NCBI RefSeq assembly: GCF_001571365.1
Contig: NZ_BCTQ01000015.1
Span: 62,001-126,000 of the forward strand
Length of the DNA stretch: 64,000 bases
Direction: 5' to 3'
Origin: Achromobacter denitrificans NBRC 15125
GTDB lineage: Bacteria; Pseudomonadota; Gammaproteobacteria; Burkholderiales; Burkholderiaceae_B
Shown: piece after piece, positions 1 to 8,346 of the stretch
Position numbering within the stretch: position 1 is the first letter of the stretch
Layout of the letters: every line of letters starts with the position of its first letter
Made by a program: the position numbers and the translations under genes
Notes under the pieces: model-generated
What the model saw: the letters and a program-made list of their open reading frames with translations, nothing else
Database searches by the model: none
What the model was told of the DNA's origin: nothing

Positions 1-239
1 CAGCTGCGCAGCAGCGTGGGCTTTTCCGCCTTGACGCCGGCCTTCTCGAACAGGCCGTTGTTGTGCGCCACCAGCAGCGGCGCGGCGTCCGTGATGGGCA
101 GGTAGCCGATGCGCACCGGCGCGTCGGGCTCGCTCTGCGCGCGGGCGTTGAACGCCGACAGCAACGAGGCGGCGCCGCCCGCCGTCAACAGGGCCGAAAG
201 TTTCAACCAGTCGCGACGCGACATGTGTTCCAGGCACAT
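1..239 (-). CDS. ABC transporter substrate-binding protein, NrtA/SsuA-like (3' part outside window)
   Basis: Only the first ~79 residues are in the window. The N-terminus carries a twin-arginine-like signal (SRRDWLK followed by a hydrophobic stretch ending in an A-R-A type site). The mature part then begins V-R-I-G-Y-L-P-I-T-D-A-A-P-L, the usual opening of CmpA/NrtA/SsuA-family binding proteins for nitrate, sulfonates or taurine. It would bind a small anion or organosulfur compound in the periplasm and deliver it to the ABC system whose ATPase gene lies 40 bp upstream on the same strand. A second ATG at 224 (MSRRDW) could be the true start. The substrate cannot be read from this fragment; sulfonate-type is an inference from the neighbours. 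Confidence 0.75.
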   Translation of the reverse strand, partial: MCLEHMSRRDWLKLSALLTAGGAASLLSAFNARAQSEPDAPVRIGYLPITDAAPLLVAHNNGLFEKAGVKAEKPTLLRS

Positions 240-279
240 CAAAAAGCTCCTAGCAAGGGCCCGCGGCTCGGGCGCCGGG

Positions 280-1077
280 TCAGGCTGGCGCGGCCACGCC
301 GCGGGCGTCCCGCAGCGCGCCGCGCAGGCGGGTGAGGATTTCCAGGCGCAGCGCGCCCATTTCCGGCAACAGGTCGGCGCGGGGCTGCGGCAGGTCCACC
401 CGCCACACGCCCAGGATGCGGCCGGGCGCGCCGCCCAGCAGCACGATGCGGTCGGCCAGCACCAGCGCTTCGTCGATATCGTGCGTGATCAATACGGCGG
501 CGGTATCGAAATCCGCCACCACCTTGCGCAGCAGCGCCTGCATCTCGCCGCGCGTCACCTCGTCCAGCGCGCCGAACGGTTCGTCCAGCAGCAGCACGGA
601 CGGACGGCGCGCCAGGCAGCGGGCCAGGGCCGCGCGCTGCGCCATGCCCCCGGACAATTGCGCGGGGCGCAGCTGCCGCGCATGCGACAGGCCCACCTCG
701 TCGATGGCCTGATCCACCCGCGCGCGGCGCTGCGCCGGCGTCAGCGCCGGCTGATGCTTGAAATCCAGGCCGAAAGCCACATTGCGTTCCAGCGACAGCC
801 AGGGCAGCAGGCTCGGATCCTGGAACGCCACGGCCACGCGGGGATGCACGCCCGTCAGCGGCGCGCCTTCCATCAGCAGCGTGCCGGCGCTGGCGGGCTG
901 CAAGCCGGCCAGCACCCGCAGCAGGCTCGATTTTCCCGCGCCGCTGGCGCCCAGCACGGCCACCACCTCGCCGCGCGCGAGATCCAGGTCCACGCCCTGG
1001 AACACCGCGCCGGCCGCGCCCGGGTAGCTGAGCGCCAGGCCCCGGGCTTGCAGCACGGCTTGCGGCGCCGTCGTCAT
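280..1077 (-). CDS. ABC transporter ATP-binding protein, SsuB/TauB/NrtD-like
   Basis: A 265-residue ATPase of the nitrate/sulfonate/taurine import class. It shows Walker A (GASGAGKSS), the signature LSGGMAQRAALAR, Walker B (LLLDEPFGALDE) and the switch His (LITHDIDEA). The start is taken at MTTAPQ because this ATG overlaps the stop of the upstream acyl-CoA dehydrogenase-like gene as ATGA (1074-1077). The longer open frame upstream merely shadows that gene. It would energise uptake of the ligand bound by the neighbouring periplasmic protein. The permease gene is not in the window and presumably lies beyond position 1. Confidence 0.9.
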   Translation of the reverse strand: MTTAPQAVLQARGLALSYPGAAGAVFQGVDLDLARGEVVAVLGASGAGKSSLLRVLAGLQPASAGTLLMEGAPLTGVHPRVAVAFQDPSLLPWLSLERNVAFGLDFKHQPALTPAQRRARVDQAIDEVGLSHARQLRPAQLSGGMAQRAALARCLARRPSVLLLDEPFGALDEVTRGEMQALLRKVVADFDTAAVLITHDIDEALVLADRIVLLGGAPGRILGVWRVDLPQPRADLLPEMGALRLEILTRLRGALRDARGVAAPA

Positions 1078-2201
1078 GCGACGGCTCCGGCCGCCAGCCT
1101 GGCCTGCCGCTTGGCCAGCTCGGTCTTCAACTGCACCAGGCTGGGCGTGACGATGGGCAGGAAGGCCGCCTCGCGCCACCGCCGGGCAAAGCCCGCGCCG
1201 GCCGGCCGCAAGTAGGCCGCGCCGCCGCTGGCCTGCAGTTCCAGCTGCACGGCCTGGTTGGCGGCCTCGGCCAAGGCGATCCGGATCTCGAACAGGGCCC
1301 AGGGTTCGGACACGAAGCGCCCGTTGCGCACCCCCTCGATCAGGCTGTCGGACAGCGCGTCGACTTGCTCACGCAAGGCCTGCAGCGGCGCGCCCAGGAT
1401 GCCGCGCGACGCTTGGCCCTGCCCCGCCTGCGCCGCGGCCAGCAAGGCGCGGCGCGCCAGGCCGATGGACAGGCCGCATTGCAGGCCCGCGAAGGCCGGC
1501 CTTGCTTGCGGCAGATACTCGCGGGCATCGGGATGGATCAGCCATTCCGGGCCGATGCGCACGCCGCGCACGTCCAGCGCGGCGGTGTTGCTCGATTGCA
1601 GCGCCAGCAAGGACAGGTCCGGGCTGCGCGCCAGCCCGGCGATATCGTGCGGCAGCGCGACCACGGCCGGCGTGCCGTCGGGCGCCGTGACCGCCGCGGC
1701 GACCAGGAAGCCCTGCACCCGCAGGTTCGTCACCCAGGGCATGCGGCCGTCCAGCACCCACTGGCCGTCCTCTTCCCGCGCGGCGATCTGCAGGGACTCG
1801 ATGCCGCTCAGGAATTTCATGGCGTTGGACAGCGCCGTCGCACCCGCCTGCTCGCCGGCCAGCAGGGGCGCGAGCCACGCGCCGGCCAGCGCGGTGTTCG
1901 GGCTGCGCAGCAGGTATTCGATGAAGACGCGCTGGCCCCAGGCCACGAAGGCGCTGGCGACCGACAGCTCCGCCACCTGCGACACCGCCTCGATGGCGTC
2001 GCCGATGTCGGTGCCGGGCAGGCCGCCCTGCGCCTGGGGCACGCCCTGGCGGAACACGCCCGCCGCGGCCAGCCGGGGCAATACCGTGGCGGCGTCCAGG
2101 CTGCCGTCGTCCAGCGCGTCGGCGTGCTGCTCCAGCCACGCGCGCAGGTCTTGCGGCAGCAGGCCGCGCCCGGCGTCGACGATTGCGGATTGCGGCGTCA
2201 T
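1074..2201 (-). CDS. acyl-CoA dehydrogenase-like flavoprotein (DszC/SfnB-type monooxygenase)
   Basis: A 375-residue protein with the acyl-CoA dehydrogenase fold. It has a helical N-terminal domain, a middle beta domain (around DGRMPWVTN, typical of the flavin-contacting W-x-T/S-N segment) and a helical C-terminal domain. Its neighbours are an organic-anion ABC system and an AhpD-like protein rather than CoA-thioester genes. This resembles organosulfur desulfurisation clusters, in which DszC/SfnB-like FMN monooxygenases act. It is translationally coupled at both ends, with ATGA overlaps at 1074-1077 and 2198-2201. The true substrate is unknown; a genuine acyl-CoA dehydrogenase is the alternative. 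Confidence 0.75.
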   Translation of the reverse strand: MTPQSAIVDAGRGLLPQDLRAWLEQHADALDDGSLDAATVLPRLAAAGVFRQGVPQAQGGLPGTDIGDAIEAVSQVAELSVASAFVAWGQRVFIEYLLRSPNTALAGAWLAPLLAGEQAGATALSNAMKFLSGIESLQIAAREEDGQWVLDGRMPWVTNLRVQGFLVAAAVTAPDGTPAVVALPHDIAGLARSPDLSLLALQSSNTAALDVRGVRIGPEWLIHPDAREYLPQARPAFAGLQCGLSIGLARRALLAAAQAGQGQASRGILGAPLQALREQVDALSDSLIEGVRNGRFVSEPWALFEIRIALAEAANQAVQLELQASGGAAYLRPAGAGFARRWREAAFLPIVTPSLVQLKTELAKRQARLAAGAVA

Positions 2202-2755
2202 TGCGCGCCGCTCCAGGCGTAGTCGCTCAATTGCTCGTTAAGCGGCGTCTGCGCCAGGTTGTTGCCGAAATTGCAGATAGTGGCCAGCCCCACGCCCACG
2301 ATGACTTCGAGCGCGTTGCCGTCCGTGTAGCCCGCGTCGCGCAGGGCCTGGAGGGCCTCGTCGCCGACGCGGCCGCGCGTCTGGATCACGGCTTCGGTGA
2401 AGGCGGCCAGGGCTTGCAGGCGCTCGTCCGGCAGCGTGCCCTGGGCGCGCAGCGCGTCCACCACTTCGGGCGACAGCTTGGCTTTGTTGCGCGCCAGCGC
2501 GGTGTGGCCCGCCACGCAGAAGGTGCAGCCGTGGCGCGTGCCGGCCACCAGTTGCACCACCTCGCGCTCCTGCAAGGTCAACCCGGCGCGGGCATTGATC
2601 TGCGACAGGGTCTGATAAGCCTCCAGCGCCACCGGCGCGTTGGCCAGCACGCCCAGCAGATTGGACAGGTATCCCGCGCCCCGCTCGGCGGCGGCCAGCG
2701 CCGCGCGCGTGGGTTCGGGAGCGCTTTGCGCGGTATGGACGGGCAAACGGGCCAT
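2198..2755 (-). CDS. carboxymuconolactone decarboxylase / AhpD-family protein
   Basis: A 185-residue all-alpha protein with the AhpD-like core: E-x-E-V-V-Q followed by GCTFCVAGH. The CxxC and the following His are the redox/proton-relay residues of alkylhydroperoxidase-like members. It could reduce peroxides released by the neighbouring flavoprotein, but that role is inferred from proximity. It is the first gene of the four-gene minus-strand unit, with a good ribosome site (AGGAGAG) upstream of 2755. It is divergent from an AraC-type regulator, the most likely controller of the unit. Confidence 0.8.
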   Translation of the reverse strand: MARLPVHTAQSAPEPTRAALAAAERGAGYLSNLLGVLANAPVALEAYQTLSQINARAGLTLQEREVVQLVAGTRHGCTFCVAGHTALARNKAKLSPEVVDALRAQGTLPDERLQALAAFTEAVIQTRGRVGDEALQALRDAGYTDGNALEVIVGVGLATICNFGNNLAQTPLNEQLSDYAWSGAQ

Positions 2756-2791
2756 GTGTTCTCTCCTGACGGCTAGGGTTTTGAAGCCTCA

Positions 2792-2820
2792 TTGTGCTTG
2801 CGGCGGGCGGCAAGCGACAA
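2792..2820. promoter_or_regulatory. imperfect inverted repeat in the AhpD/araC divergent promoter
   Basis: GCTTGC at 2796-2801 pairs with GCAAGC at 2810-2815. Flanking TTGT and ACAA extend the arms with a one-base bulge. It lies between the divergent AhpD-like and AraC-type genes and touches the first candidate ATG of the regulator. It may be an operator or may simply be a chance hairpin. Confidence 0.3.
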
Positions 2821-3842
2821 TGCATGAAGATCGCAACTTGATGCTAGATCTTATCGACTTTCAGCTATGCGCTTATAACCTGATGCGTTCCGAAACCTTA
2901 CCTCCGAACTGCTCCGGTCCATGGACCGTATCAGCCGCCGACCAGGCCGCGGTCGACGCCCTGCTGCTGTCCAGCCTGGAGGTGCAATCCAGCCTCTACC
3001 ACCTCGGGCAGTATTGCGGCAATTGGTCGGCCAGCACCAGCGGACGCGCCCGCGCCAGCTTCCACCTGATCCTGCACGGCGGTTGCCTCGTCGACGTGGG
3101 CGCGGGGCGCGAAACCCTCACCTTGGCCGCGGGCGACGGCATCTTCTTCTTGCGCGACATTCCCCATGCGCTGACGCCGCTGGGTCTGCCCGCCGCCGAC
3201 GGCGGGCGATGCGCGCCGATGCAGCCGCTCCTGCCGCGGCAGGCCGACAGCACCGGCCTGGCCTGCGGCTTCTTCCAGTTCCGGCCCGGGCTCGCCGACC
3301 TGCTGGCCGACACGCTGCCCGACTACCTGGTGCTGCGCGCCGACGACGAGCGCTTCCACACCGCGCGCGGCGTGTTCGAACTGATCCTCGGCGAAACCGC
3401 GCGCGATCCCGGCGCGTCGCCGGTCGTGCTGGAACGCCTGACCGACCTGCTCATTTTCTTCATGCTGCGCCATCTGGCCATCCACGACCGCCAGGCCTAC
3501 GGCCTCTTCGTGCTGGCCCGCGACCCCGCCATGGCCGGCTTGCTGCAGTCCATCCTGGCCGAGCCGGCCAAACCCTGGAGCATGCAGGACATGGCCGACC
3601 GGGTGCATATGTCGAAAGCCACTTTCCACCGCCGCTTCACGCTGCACGGCGGGACCACGCCCGCGCAGTTGCTGCAATTGCTGCGCATGCGCGTGGCGCG
3701 GCGCTACCTGAGCCAGGGCATGGGCATCCAGGACGCCGCCGAGCGCGTCGGCTACCAGTCCCAGGCGGCGTTCAGCCGCGTCTTCCAGCGCACGGAAGGG
3801 ATGGCGCCGTCCGCGTTGCGCAAGCGCCCTCCCGCGCCCTAG
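2820..3842 (+). CDS. AraC-family transcriptional regulator (cupin-type sensor domain)
   Basis: About 340 residues. The N-terminal half is a cupin-like effector domain (F-H-L-I-L-H-G-G-C near residue 80). The C-terminal ~100 residues hold two helix-turn-helix motifs of the AraC type (MADRVHMSKATFHRRF and DAAERVGYQSQAAFSRVF). It sits divergently next to the AhpD/flavoprotein/ABC unit, so local control of that unit is likely. The start is uncertain. ATG 2820 overlaps an inverted repeat and has no clear ribosome site, and the following ~60 bases are AT-richer and promoter-like. ATG 2883 (MRSETLPP) is therefore a fair alternative. Confidence 0.85.
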   Translation: MHEDRNLMLDLIDFQLCAYNLMRSETLPPNCSGPWTVSAADQAAVDALLLSSLEVQSSLYHLGQYCGNWSASTSGRARASFHLILHGGCLVDVGAGRETLTLAAGDGIFFLRDIPHALTPLGLPAADGGRCAPMQPLLPRQADSTGLACGFFQFRPGLADLLADTLPDYLVLRADDERFHTARGVFELILGETARDPGASPVVLERLTDLLIFFMLRHLAIHDRQAYGLFVLARDPAMAGLLQSILAEPAKPWSMQDMADRVHMSKATFHRRFTLHGGTTPAQLLQLLRMRVARRYLSQGMGIQDAAERVGYQSQAAFSRVFQRTEGMAPSALRKRPPAP

Positions 3843-3854
3843 GCGCCTGTACCG

Positions 3855-4673
3855 TCAGGCCAGGCCCAGCAGCAGCTCGGCGAGCAACGCCGGATGCGTG
3901 ATGTGCGCTTCGTGCGGCGCCGCGATGTCGACCCAGTTCCAGCCGGATTGCGACTTCACCAGCTTGCGCGAATCGTCCAGCACCGCCAGCTCGGGCTGCG
4001 TGCAATGGATGTACGTGCGCGGCACGCCGTTGCCGATGGGATGCTTCAGGTTCAGCGGCGAGGTGTAGCTGGCCAGCGGATGCGCGGTCAGGCGGCGCTT
4101 GACCCAGTCGTGGTCGGCGGTGCCGGGCGTGAAGCCCCAGGCCGCGGGAAGCGGATCGGGGATTGGCACGGCCAGTCCGCCCGTGGCCTTGGAGGCCGCG
4201 GCGATGCGAGCGTCCGCGTCCGCCTTCGGGTAGACGGAAAACGCATTCTGGCCGCTCTCCAGCACGATGGCGTCGAAGTACACCAGGTGCGCGAGCCGGC
4301 CCGGCTTGCGGTCGGCCACGCCCGTGATGGGAATGCCGCCGAAGCTGTGGCCCACCAGGATCACGTCATTGAGTTCCTGCGTCTCGATGACCTGGACCAG
4401 GTCCTCGACGAAGGTGTCGATGGTGATGTCCTTGCTCAGCAGGTGGGCGCGATCGCCCATGCCGGTGTAGCTGGGCGCATACACTCGGTGGCCGGCCGCC
4501 TGCAGGCGGTCCGCGACCGGGCGCCAGCACCAGCCGCCGTGCCAGGAACCGTGGGCCAGGACGTAGGTCCGGGCTTTCGCGACCGGCGCGGCGGCCAGGG
4601 CCGACGCCCCCGCCGCCAGCGCGGGCAGGCCCGCGGCGAGTTTCAGCAGATTTCTGCGCGGGAGCATCGTCAT
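3855..4673 (-). CDS. alpha/beta hydrolase with Tat-like signal peptide
   Basis: A 272-residue esterase-like hydrolase. The N-terminus PRRNLLKLAAG plus an Ala-rich stretch looks like a twin-arginine export signal. The mature domain has the oxyanion-side motif HGSWHGGWCW, the nucleophile elbow GHSFGG (Ser), and a late His in the segment APHEAHITHP. This pattern is shared with salicylate-esterase/EstC-like hydrolases; the actual substrate is not evident. The start MTMLPRR is chosen because the longer frame runs into the upstream metY-like gene. Only 5 bp separate the two genes, so they are probably co-transcribed. Confidence 0.8.
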   Translation of the reverse strand: MTMLPRRNLLKLAAGLPALAAGASALAAAPVAKARTYVLAHGSWHGGWCWRPVADRLQAAGHRVYAPSYTGMGDRAHLLSKDITIDTFVEDLVQVIETQELNDVILVGHSFGGIPITGVADRKPGRLAHLVYFDAIVLESGQNAFSVYPKADADARIAAASKATGGLAVPIPDPLPAAWGFTPGTADHDWVKRRLTAHPLASYTSPLNLKHPIGNGVPRTYIHCTQPELAVLDDSRKLVKSQSGWNWVDIAAPHEAHITHPALLAELLLGLA

Positions 4674-4678
4674 GCCGC

Positions 4679-5971
4679 TTACGCCTTGGCCAGGGCCTGG
4701 TCGAGATCGGCCAGCAGATCGTCGACGTGCTCGATGCCGATCGACAGGCGAACCGTTTCCTCGCGCACGCCCGCCTTCTGCAACTCTTCCGGATTGAGCT
4801 GGCGATGGGTGGTGGACGCCGGGTGCGTGGCCAGCGACTTGGCGTCGCCGATGTTGACCAGGCGGGTGAAGAGCTGCAGCGCGTCCTGGAAGCGGGCGCC
4901 GGCCTCGCGGCCGCCCTTCACGCCGAACGTGAACAGGCCCGGGGCCTTGCCGCCCAGGTACTTGCGCGCCAGCGCGTGGTCGGGATGGTCCGGCAGGCCG
5001 GCGTAGTTGACCCATTCGACCTTGGGATGCTCGCGCAGGTAGCGGGCGATCTTCACCGCGTTCTCGACGATGCGGTCCACGCGCAGCGCCAGGGTCTCGA
5101 TGCCTTGCAGGATCTGGAAGGAATTGAACGGCGAGATCGCCGCGCCGGTATTGCGCAGCGGCACCACGCGGGCGCGCCCGATGTAGGCGGCCGCGCCGAA
5201 GGCTTCGGTGTAGACCACGCCGTGATAGCTGACGTCCGGCTCGTTCAGGCGCTTGAAGCGGGCCTTGTGCTCGGCCCAGGGGAACTTGCCCGAGTCGATG
5301 ATGGCGCCGCCCAGGCTCGTGCCGTGGCCACCCAGGTACTTGGTGAGCGACTGCACCACGATGTCGGCGCCGTGCTCGATGGGACGCAGCAGGTACGGCG
5401 AGGGCACGGTGTTGTCGACGATCAGCGGCAGGCCGTGGCGATGCGCGAGCTCGGCCAGCGCGGCGATGTCCGTGATGTTGCCCAGCGGGTTGCCCACGGA
5501 CTCCGCGAAGATGGCCTTGGTGCGGTCGTCGATCTGGGCTTCGAAAGCCGCCAGGTCGCTGGGATTGGCGAAGCGCGTGGTGATGCCGTACTGCGGCAGC
5601 GTGTGGGCGAACAGGTTGTAAGTGCCGCCATACAGCGTGCTGGACGAAACGATGTTGTCCCCGGCCTCGGCGATGGTCAGGATGGCGTAGGTGACCGCGG
5701 CCTGGCCCGAGGCCAGCGCCAGCGCGGCGATGCCGCCTTCCAGGGCCGCGACGCGCTGTTCGAGCACGTCGGTCGTGGGGTTCATGATGCGCGTGTAGAT
5801 ATTGCCGGGAACCTTGAGGTCGAACAGGTCGGCGCCGTGCTGCGTGTCGTCGAAGGCGTAGGCGACGGTCTGGTAGATCGGCACCGCCACGGCGCGCGTG
5901 GTGGGATCGGGACGATAGCCGCCATGCACGGCAATGGTTTCCAGCCGCCAGGGCTTTTTCGTTTCGCTCAT
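4679..5971 (-). CDS. metY: O-acetylhomoserine aminocarboxypropyltransferase (sulfhydrylase)
   Basis: A 430-residue PLP enzyme of the Cys/Met metabolism family, the usual length for MetY. Visible motifs are the N-terminal ETIAVHGGYRPDP, the substrate-side YTRIMNPTTDVLE, and the PLP lysine in SLTKYLGGHG near residue 209. It would combine O-acetylhomoserine with sulfide (or methanethiol) to give homocysteine (or methionine) in the cytosol. It has a good ribosome site (GGAGAG) upstream. Its place among possible organosulfur uptake genes fits reassimilation of released sulfur, though that link is inferred. Confidence 0.9.
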   Translation of the reverse strand: MSETKKPWRLETIAVHGGYRPDPTTRAVAVPIYQTVAYAFDDTQHGADLFDLKVPGNIYTRIMNPTTDVLEQRVAALEGGIAALALASGQAAVTYAILTIAEAGDNIVSSSTLYGGTYNLFAHTLPQYGITTRFANPSDLAAFEAQIDDRTKAIFAESVGNPLGNITDIAALAELAHRHGLPLIVDNTVPSPYLLRPIEHGADIVVQSLTKYLGGHGTSLGGAIIDSGKFPWAEHKARFKRLNEPDVSYHGVVYTEAFGAAAYIGRARVVPLRNTGAAISPFNSFQILQGIETLALRVDRIVENAVKIARYLREHPKVEWVNYAGLPDHPDHALARKYLGGKAPGLFTFGVKGGREAGARFQDALQLFTRLVNIGDAKSLATHPASTTHRQLNPEELQKAGVREETVRLSIGIEHVDDLLADLDQALAKA

Positions 5972-6006
5972 GTGTCTCTCCAGGAGATGCGTTTCAAGGG
6001 TTCTTG

Positions 6007-7146
6007 TCAGCTTGCGAATGCGCGCGCGGCGCGCAGGATTCGGTCGACGTCGGCATGGTTGTTATAGGCGCCGACGGACAGACGCACGTAACCATACTCC
6101 ACAATGCTGGCCACCACCCCCTCGCGGGCGAGATGCGCCAGCGCCTGGGCCGGATCCGCCACCCGCAGCGCGGTGGTGGTGCTGCGCGATTCGGCGCCGG
6201 ACGGCGTGGCCACCTGCGCGCCGAGCGCGCGCAAGCCCTCGCTCAAGGCCTGCGACAGCTCCAGCACCCAGGGCTCGATGCGGTCGGGCCCGGCCTCTTC
6301 GATCAGGTCCAGCGCGCCGGCCCAGCCGGCGATGCCGGGATAGTTCAGGTTGCCGGTCTCCAGCCGGCGCGCATCGCCGGGATCGGACACGCCCAGCCGC
6401 CATTGCGGCCCGGACTTGTCCAGGGTGGTCACGCCCGACGGCCCCACGTACAGCGGGTCCAGCGCGTCGAGCAATCCGGGAGAAACGTGCAGCAGGCCCA
6501 CGCCCAGCGGGCCCAGCATGCCTTTGTGCGCGCCGCAGGCGAAGGCGTCCACGCGCCACTCGTCCACCCGGGCGCGCAACAGGCCCGCGCCCTGGATGCC
6601 GTCGACGACCAGCCAGATGCCGCGCTCGGCGCAGCGGCGCCCCAGTTCGGCGATGTCGGTGCGAAAGCCCGTGCCGTACTGCACCCAGGACACCGCGATC
6701 AGTCGGGTGCGCGCATCGACCAGGCGCCACAGGTCTTCCACGGAATAGCGGTGCGCCTCGGCCCGCGCGACACGCACCTCCACGCCGCGGCGGCGCAGGT
6801 TCAGCCACGGCAAGGCATTGGTCGGATGCTCCTGGTCGTCCACGACCAGGTTGTCGCCATCCTGCCAGGCCAGGCCCTGGGCGACGGTATTGAGGCCCTC
6901 GGTGGTGTTCTTGGTAAAGGCCAGGCGGCGCGCGTCGCCGCCGAGCAGGCGCGCCAGCCGCGTGCGCAGGGTATCGGCGTCGCGCAGCCATTGCGGCTTG
7001 TCGCTGCGGGCATGGGTGATGCCGTCGAAGAAATCCGCGACCGCGCCGGACACCCGCGGAGAGAGCGGGCTGGTGTAGGCGATGTTGGCGTAGGCCTTAT
7101 CGCGCGTTATCGGAAACCACTGCCTGAATTCGTCCTGCCAGCTCAT
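6007..7146 (-). CDS. class V aminotransferase (isopenicillin-N epimerase/cysteine desulfurase-like)
   Basis: About 379 residues, PLP-dependent fold type I. Seen are TKNTTEGLNTVAQGL (substrate/PLP phosphate region), VVDDQEHPTN, the Asp-containing VVDGIQGAG that contacts the PLP pyridine, and CGAHKGMLGPLG with the Schiff-base Lys. I chose ATG 7146 (MSWQDEF) over the TTG two codons upstream because GAAGG lies about 7 bases before it. The family includes epimerases, desulfurases and desulfinases; the reaction here cannot be assigned. It lies 35 bp upstream of metY on the same strand. Confidence 0.85.
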   Translation of the reverse strand: MSWQDEFRQWFPITRDKAYANIAYTSPLSPRVSGAVADFFDGITHARSDKPQWLRDADTLRTRLARLLGGDARRLAFTKNTTEGLNTVAQGLAWQDGDNLVVDDQEHPTNALPWLNLRRRGVEVRVARAEAHRYSVEDLWRLVDARTRLIAVSWVQYGTGFRTDIAELGRRCAERGIWLVVDGIQGAGLLRARVDEWRVDAFACGAHKGMLGPLGVGLLHVSPGLLDALDPLYVGPSGVTTLDKSGPQWRLGVSDPGDARRLETGNLNYPGIAGWAGALDLIEEAGPDRIEPWVLELSQALSEGLRALGAQVATPSGAESRSTTTALRVADPAQALAHLAREGVVASIVEYGYVRLSVGAYNNHADVDRILRAARAFAS

Positions 7147-7322
7147 GCGCAACCTTCGACCTTGTTCGTGGGACTGTATGGAGATGACGGCATTCTAGGT
7201 ATATGACGAGAATCTGGATAAGGCTTAGTTCTTATATTGATATGACTATATAGTCGCTCGGAATCGCGGGACCCGACCCTAGAATTCATGCCTTTCTTGG
7301 CTATGACAACTACGGGAACGGC
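7147..7322. promoter_or_regulatory. divergent intergenic region with small palindromes
   Basis: This AT-rich gap separates the aminotransferase/metY unit (minus) from the AapJ-type gene (plus). It holds a perfect 12-bp palindrome GACTATATAGTC at 7244-7255. It also holds an inverted repeat ATAAG (7218-7222) / CTTAT (7231-7235). Either could bind a LysR- or CysB-like regulator; no regulator gene is adjacent. Confidence 0.4.
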
Positions 7323-8345
7323 ATGCATCTGACTCAATTCCTCAAGGCCGCCGGCGCGGCCGCCGCGCTGGCCATCGCCGGCGCGTCCCATGCGGGCACG
7401 GTGGACACCATCAAGAAGCGCGGCGAACTGGTCTGCGGCGTCAGCCAGGGCTCGGCCGGCCTGTCGATCGCCGACAAGCAAGGCCGCTGGACCGGCCTGG
7501 ATGCCGACCTGTGCCGCGCGCTGGCCGCCGCCGTGCTGGGCGATCCCGCCAAGACGCGCTTCGTTCCCCTCAGCTCGCAGCAGCGCTTCCCCGCGCTGCA
7601 GTCCGGCGAGGTCGACGTGCTCAACCGCAACACCACCATCACGTCCAGCCGCGACGCCGGCCTGGGCATCGTGTCCGCGGGCATCGTGTTCTACGACGGC
7701 CAGGGCTTCCTGGTGCCGCGCAAGCTGGGCGTCAAGAGCGCCACCGAACTGGACGGCGCACAGGTGTGCGTGCAGCCCGGCACGGTGAACGAACAGAACC
7801 TGGTCGACTACTTCAAGAAGCACAAGCTCAGCTATCGCCCGGTGGTCATCGAAAACCTGGTGGAGCTGGAGCAGGCCTTCTACGCCGGCCGTTGCGACGT
7901 CTACCTGTCGGACGCCTCCACCCTGGCCGCCAGCCGCGCCGCCCGCGCCAGCCAGCCCGACGATTTCGTGATCTTGCCCGAGCGCATCAACAAGTCCCCG
8001 CTCGGCCCCTTCGTTCGCCAGGACGACGCCAACTGGGCCGCCATCGTGCGCTGGACGGTGAACGCGCTGGTCGCGGCCGAGGAACTCGGCATCACCGCCG
8101 CGAACGCGGACGGCCAGTCGCAAAGCACCGACGCCCAGGTGCGCCGGCTGCTGGGCGTGGATCCCGGCATCGGCAAGAGCTTCGGCCTGGACGAAGCCTG
8201 GGCCCGCAACGCCATCAAGGCCGTGGGCAACTACGGCGAAGTCTGGGACCGCAACCTGGGCGCTTCCACCCCGCTGAAGCTGGAGCGCGGCCTGAACGCC
8301 CAATGGAACCAGGGCGGCCTGCTGTACTCGCCCCCGTTCCAGTGA
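7323..8345 (+). CDS. general amino-acid ABC transporter substrate-binding protein, AapJ-like
   Basis: A 340-residue periplasmic protein with a Sec signal peptide (cleavage expected after ...AIAGASHA, about residue 24). The solute-binding family 3 core then follows: V-D-T-I-K-K-R-G-E-L-V-C-G-V, then GLDADLCRALAAAVLG, and a late WTVNALVAAEELGI typical of AapJ/YhdW. It would capture L-amino acids and deliver them to the fused permease encoded 1 bp downstream. No binding-protein-specific regulator is adjacent. Substrate specificity is not readable from sequence. Confidence 0.9.
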   Translation: MHLTQFLKAAGAAAALAIAGASHAGTVDTIKKRGELVCGVSQGSAGLSIADKQGRWTGLDADLCRALAAAVLGDPAKTRFVPLSSQQRFPALQSGEVDVLNRNTTITSSRDAGLGIVSAGIVFYDGQGFLVPRKLGVKSATELDGAQVCVQPGTVNEQNLVDYFKKHKLSYRPVVIENLVELEQAFYAGRCDVYLSDASTLAASRAARASQPDDFVILPERINKSPLGPFVRQDDANWAAIVRWTVNALVAAEELGITAANADGQSQSTDAQVRRLLGVDPGIGKSFGLDEAWARNAIKAVGNYGEVWDRNLGASTPLKLERGLNAQWNQGGLLYSPPFQ

Positions 8346-8346
8346 C

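Noticed and set aside
7201-7322. A riboswitch (SAM or cobalamin type) before the AapJ-like gene
   Set aside because: The gap is short and holds only small palindromes; no conserved riboswitch core could be matched.
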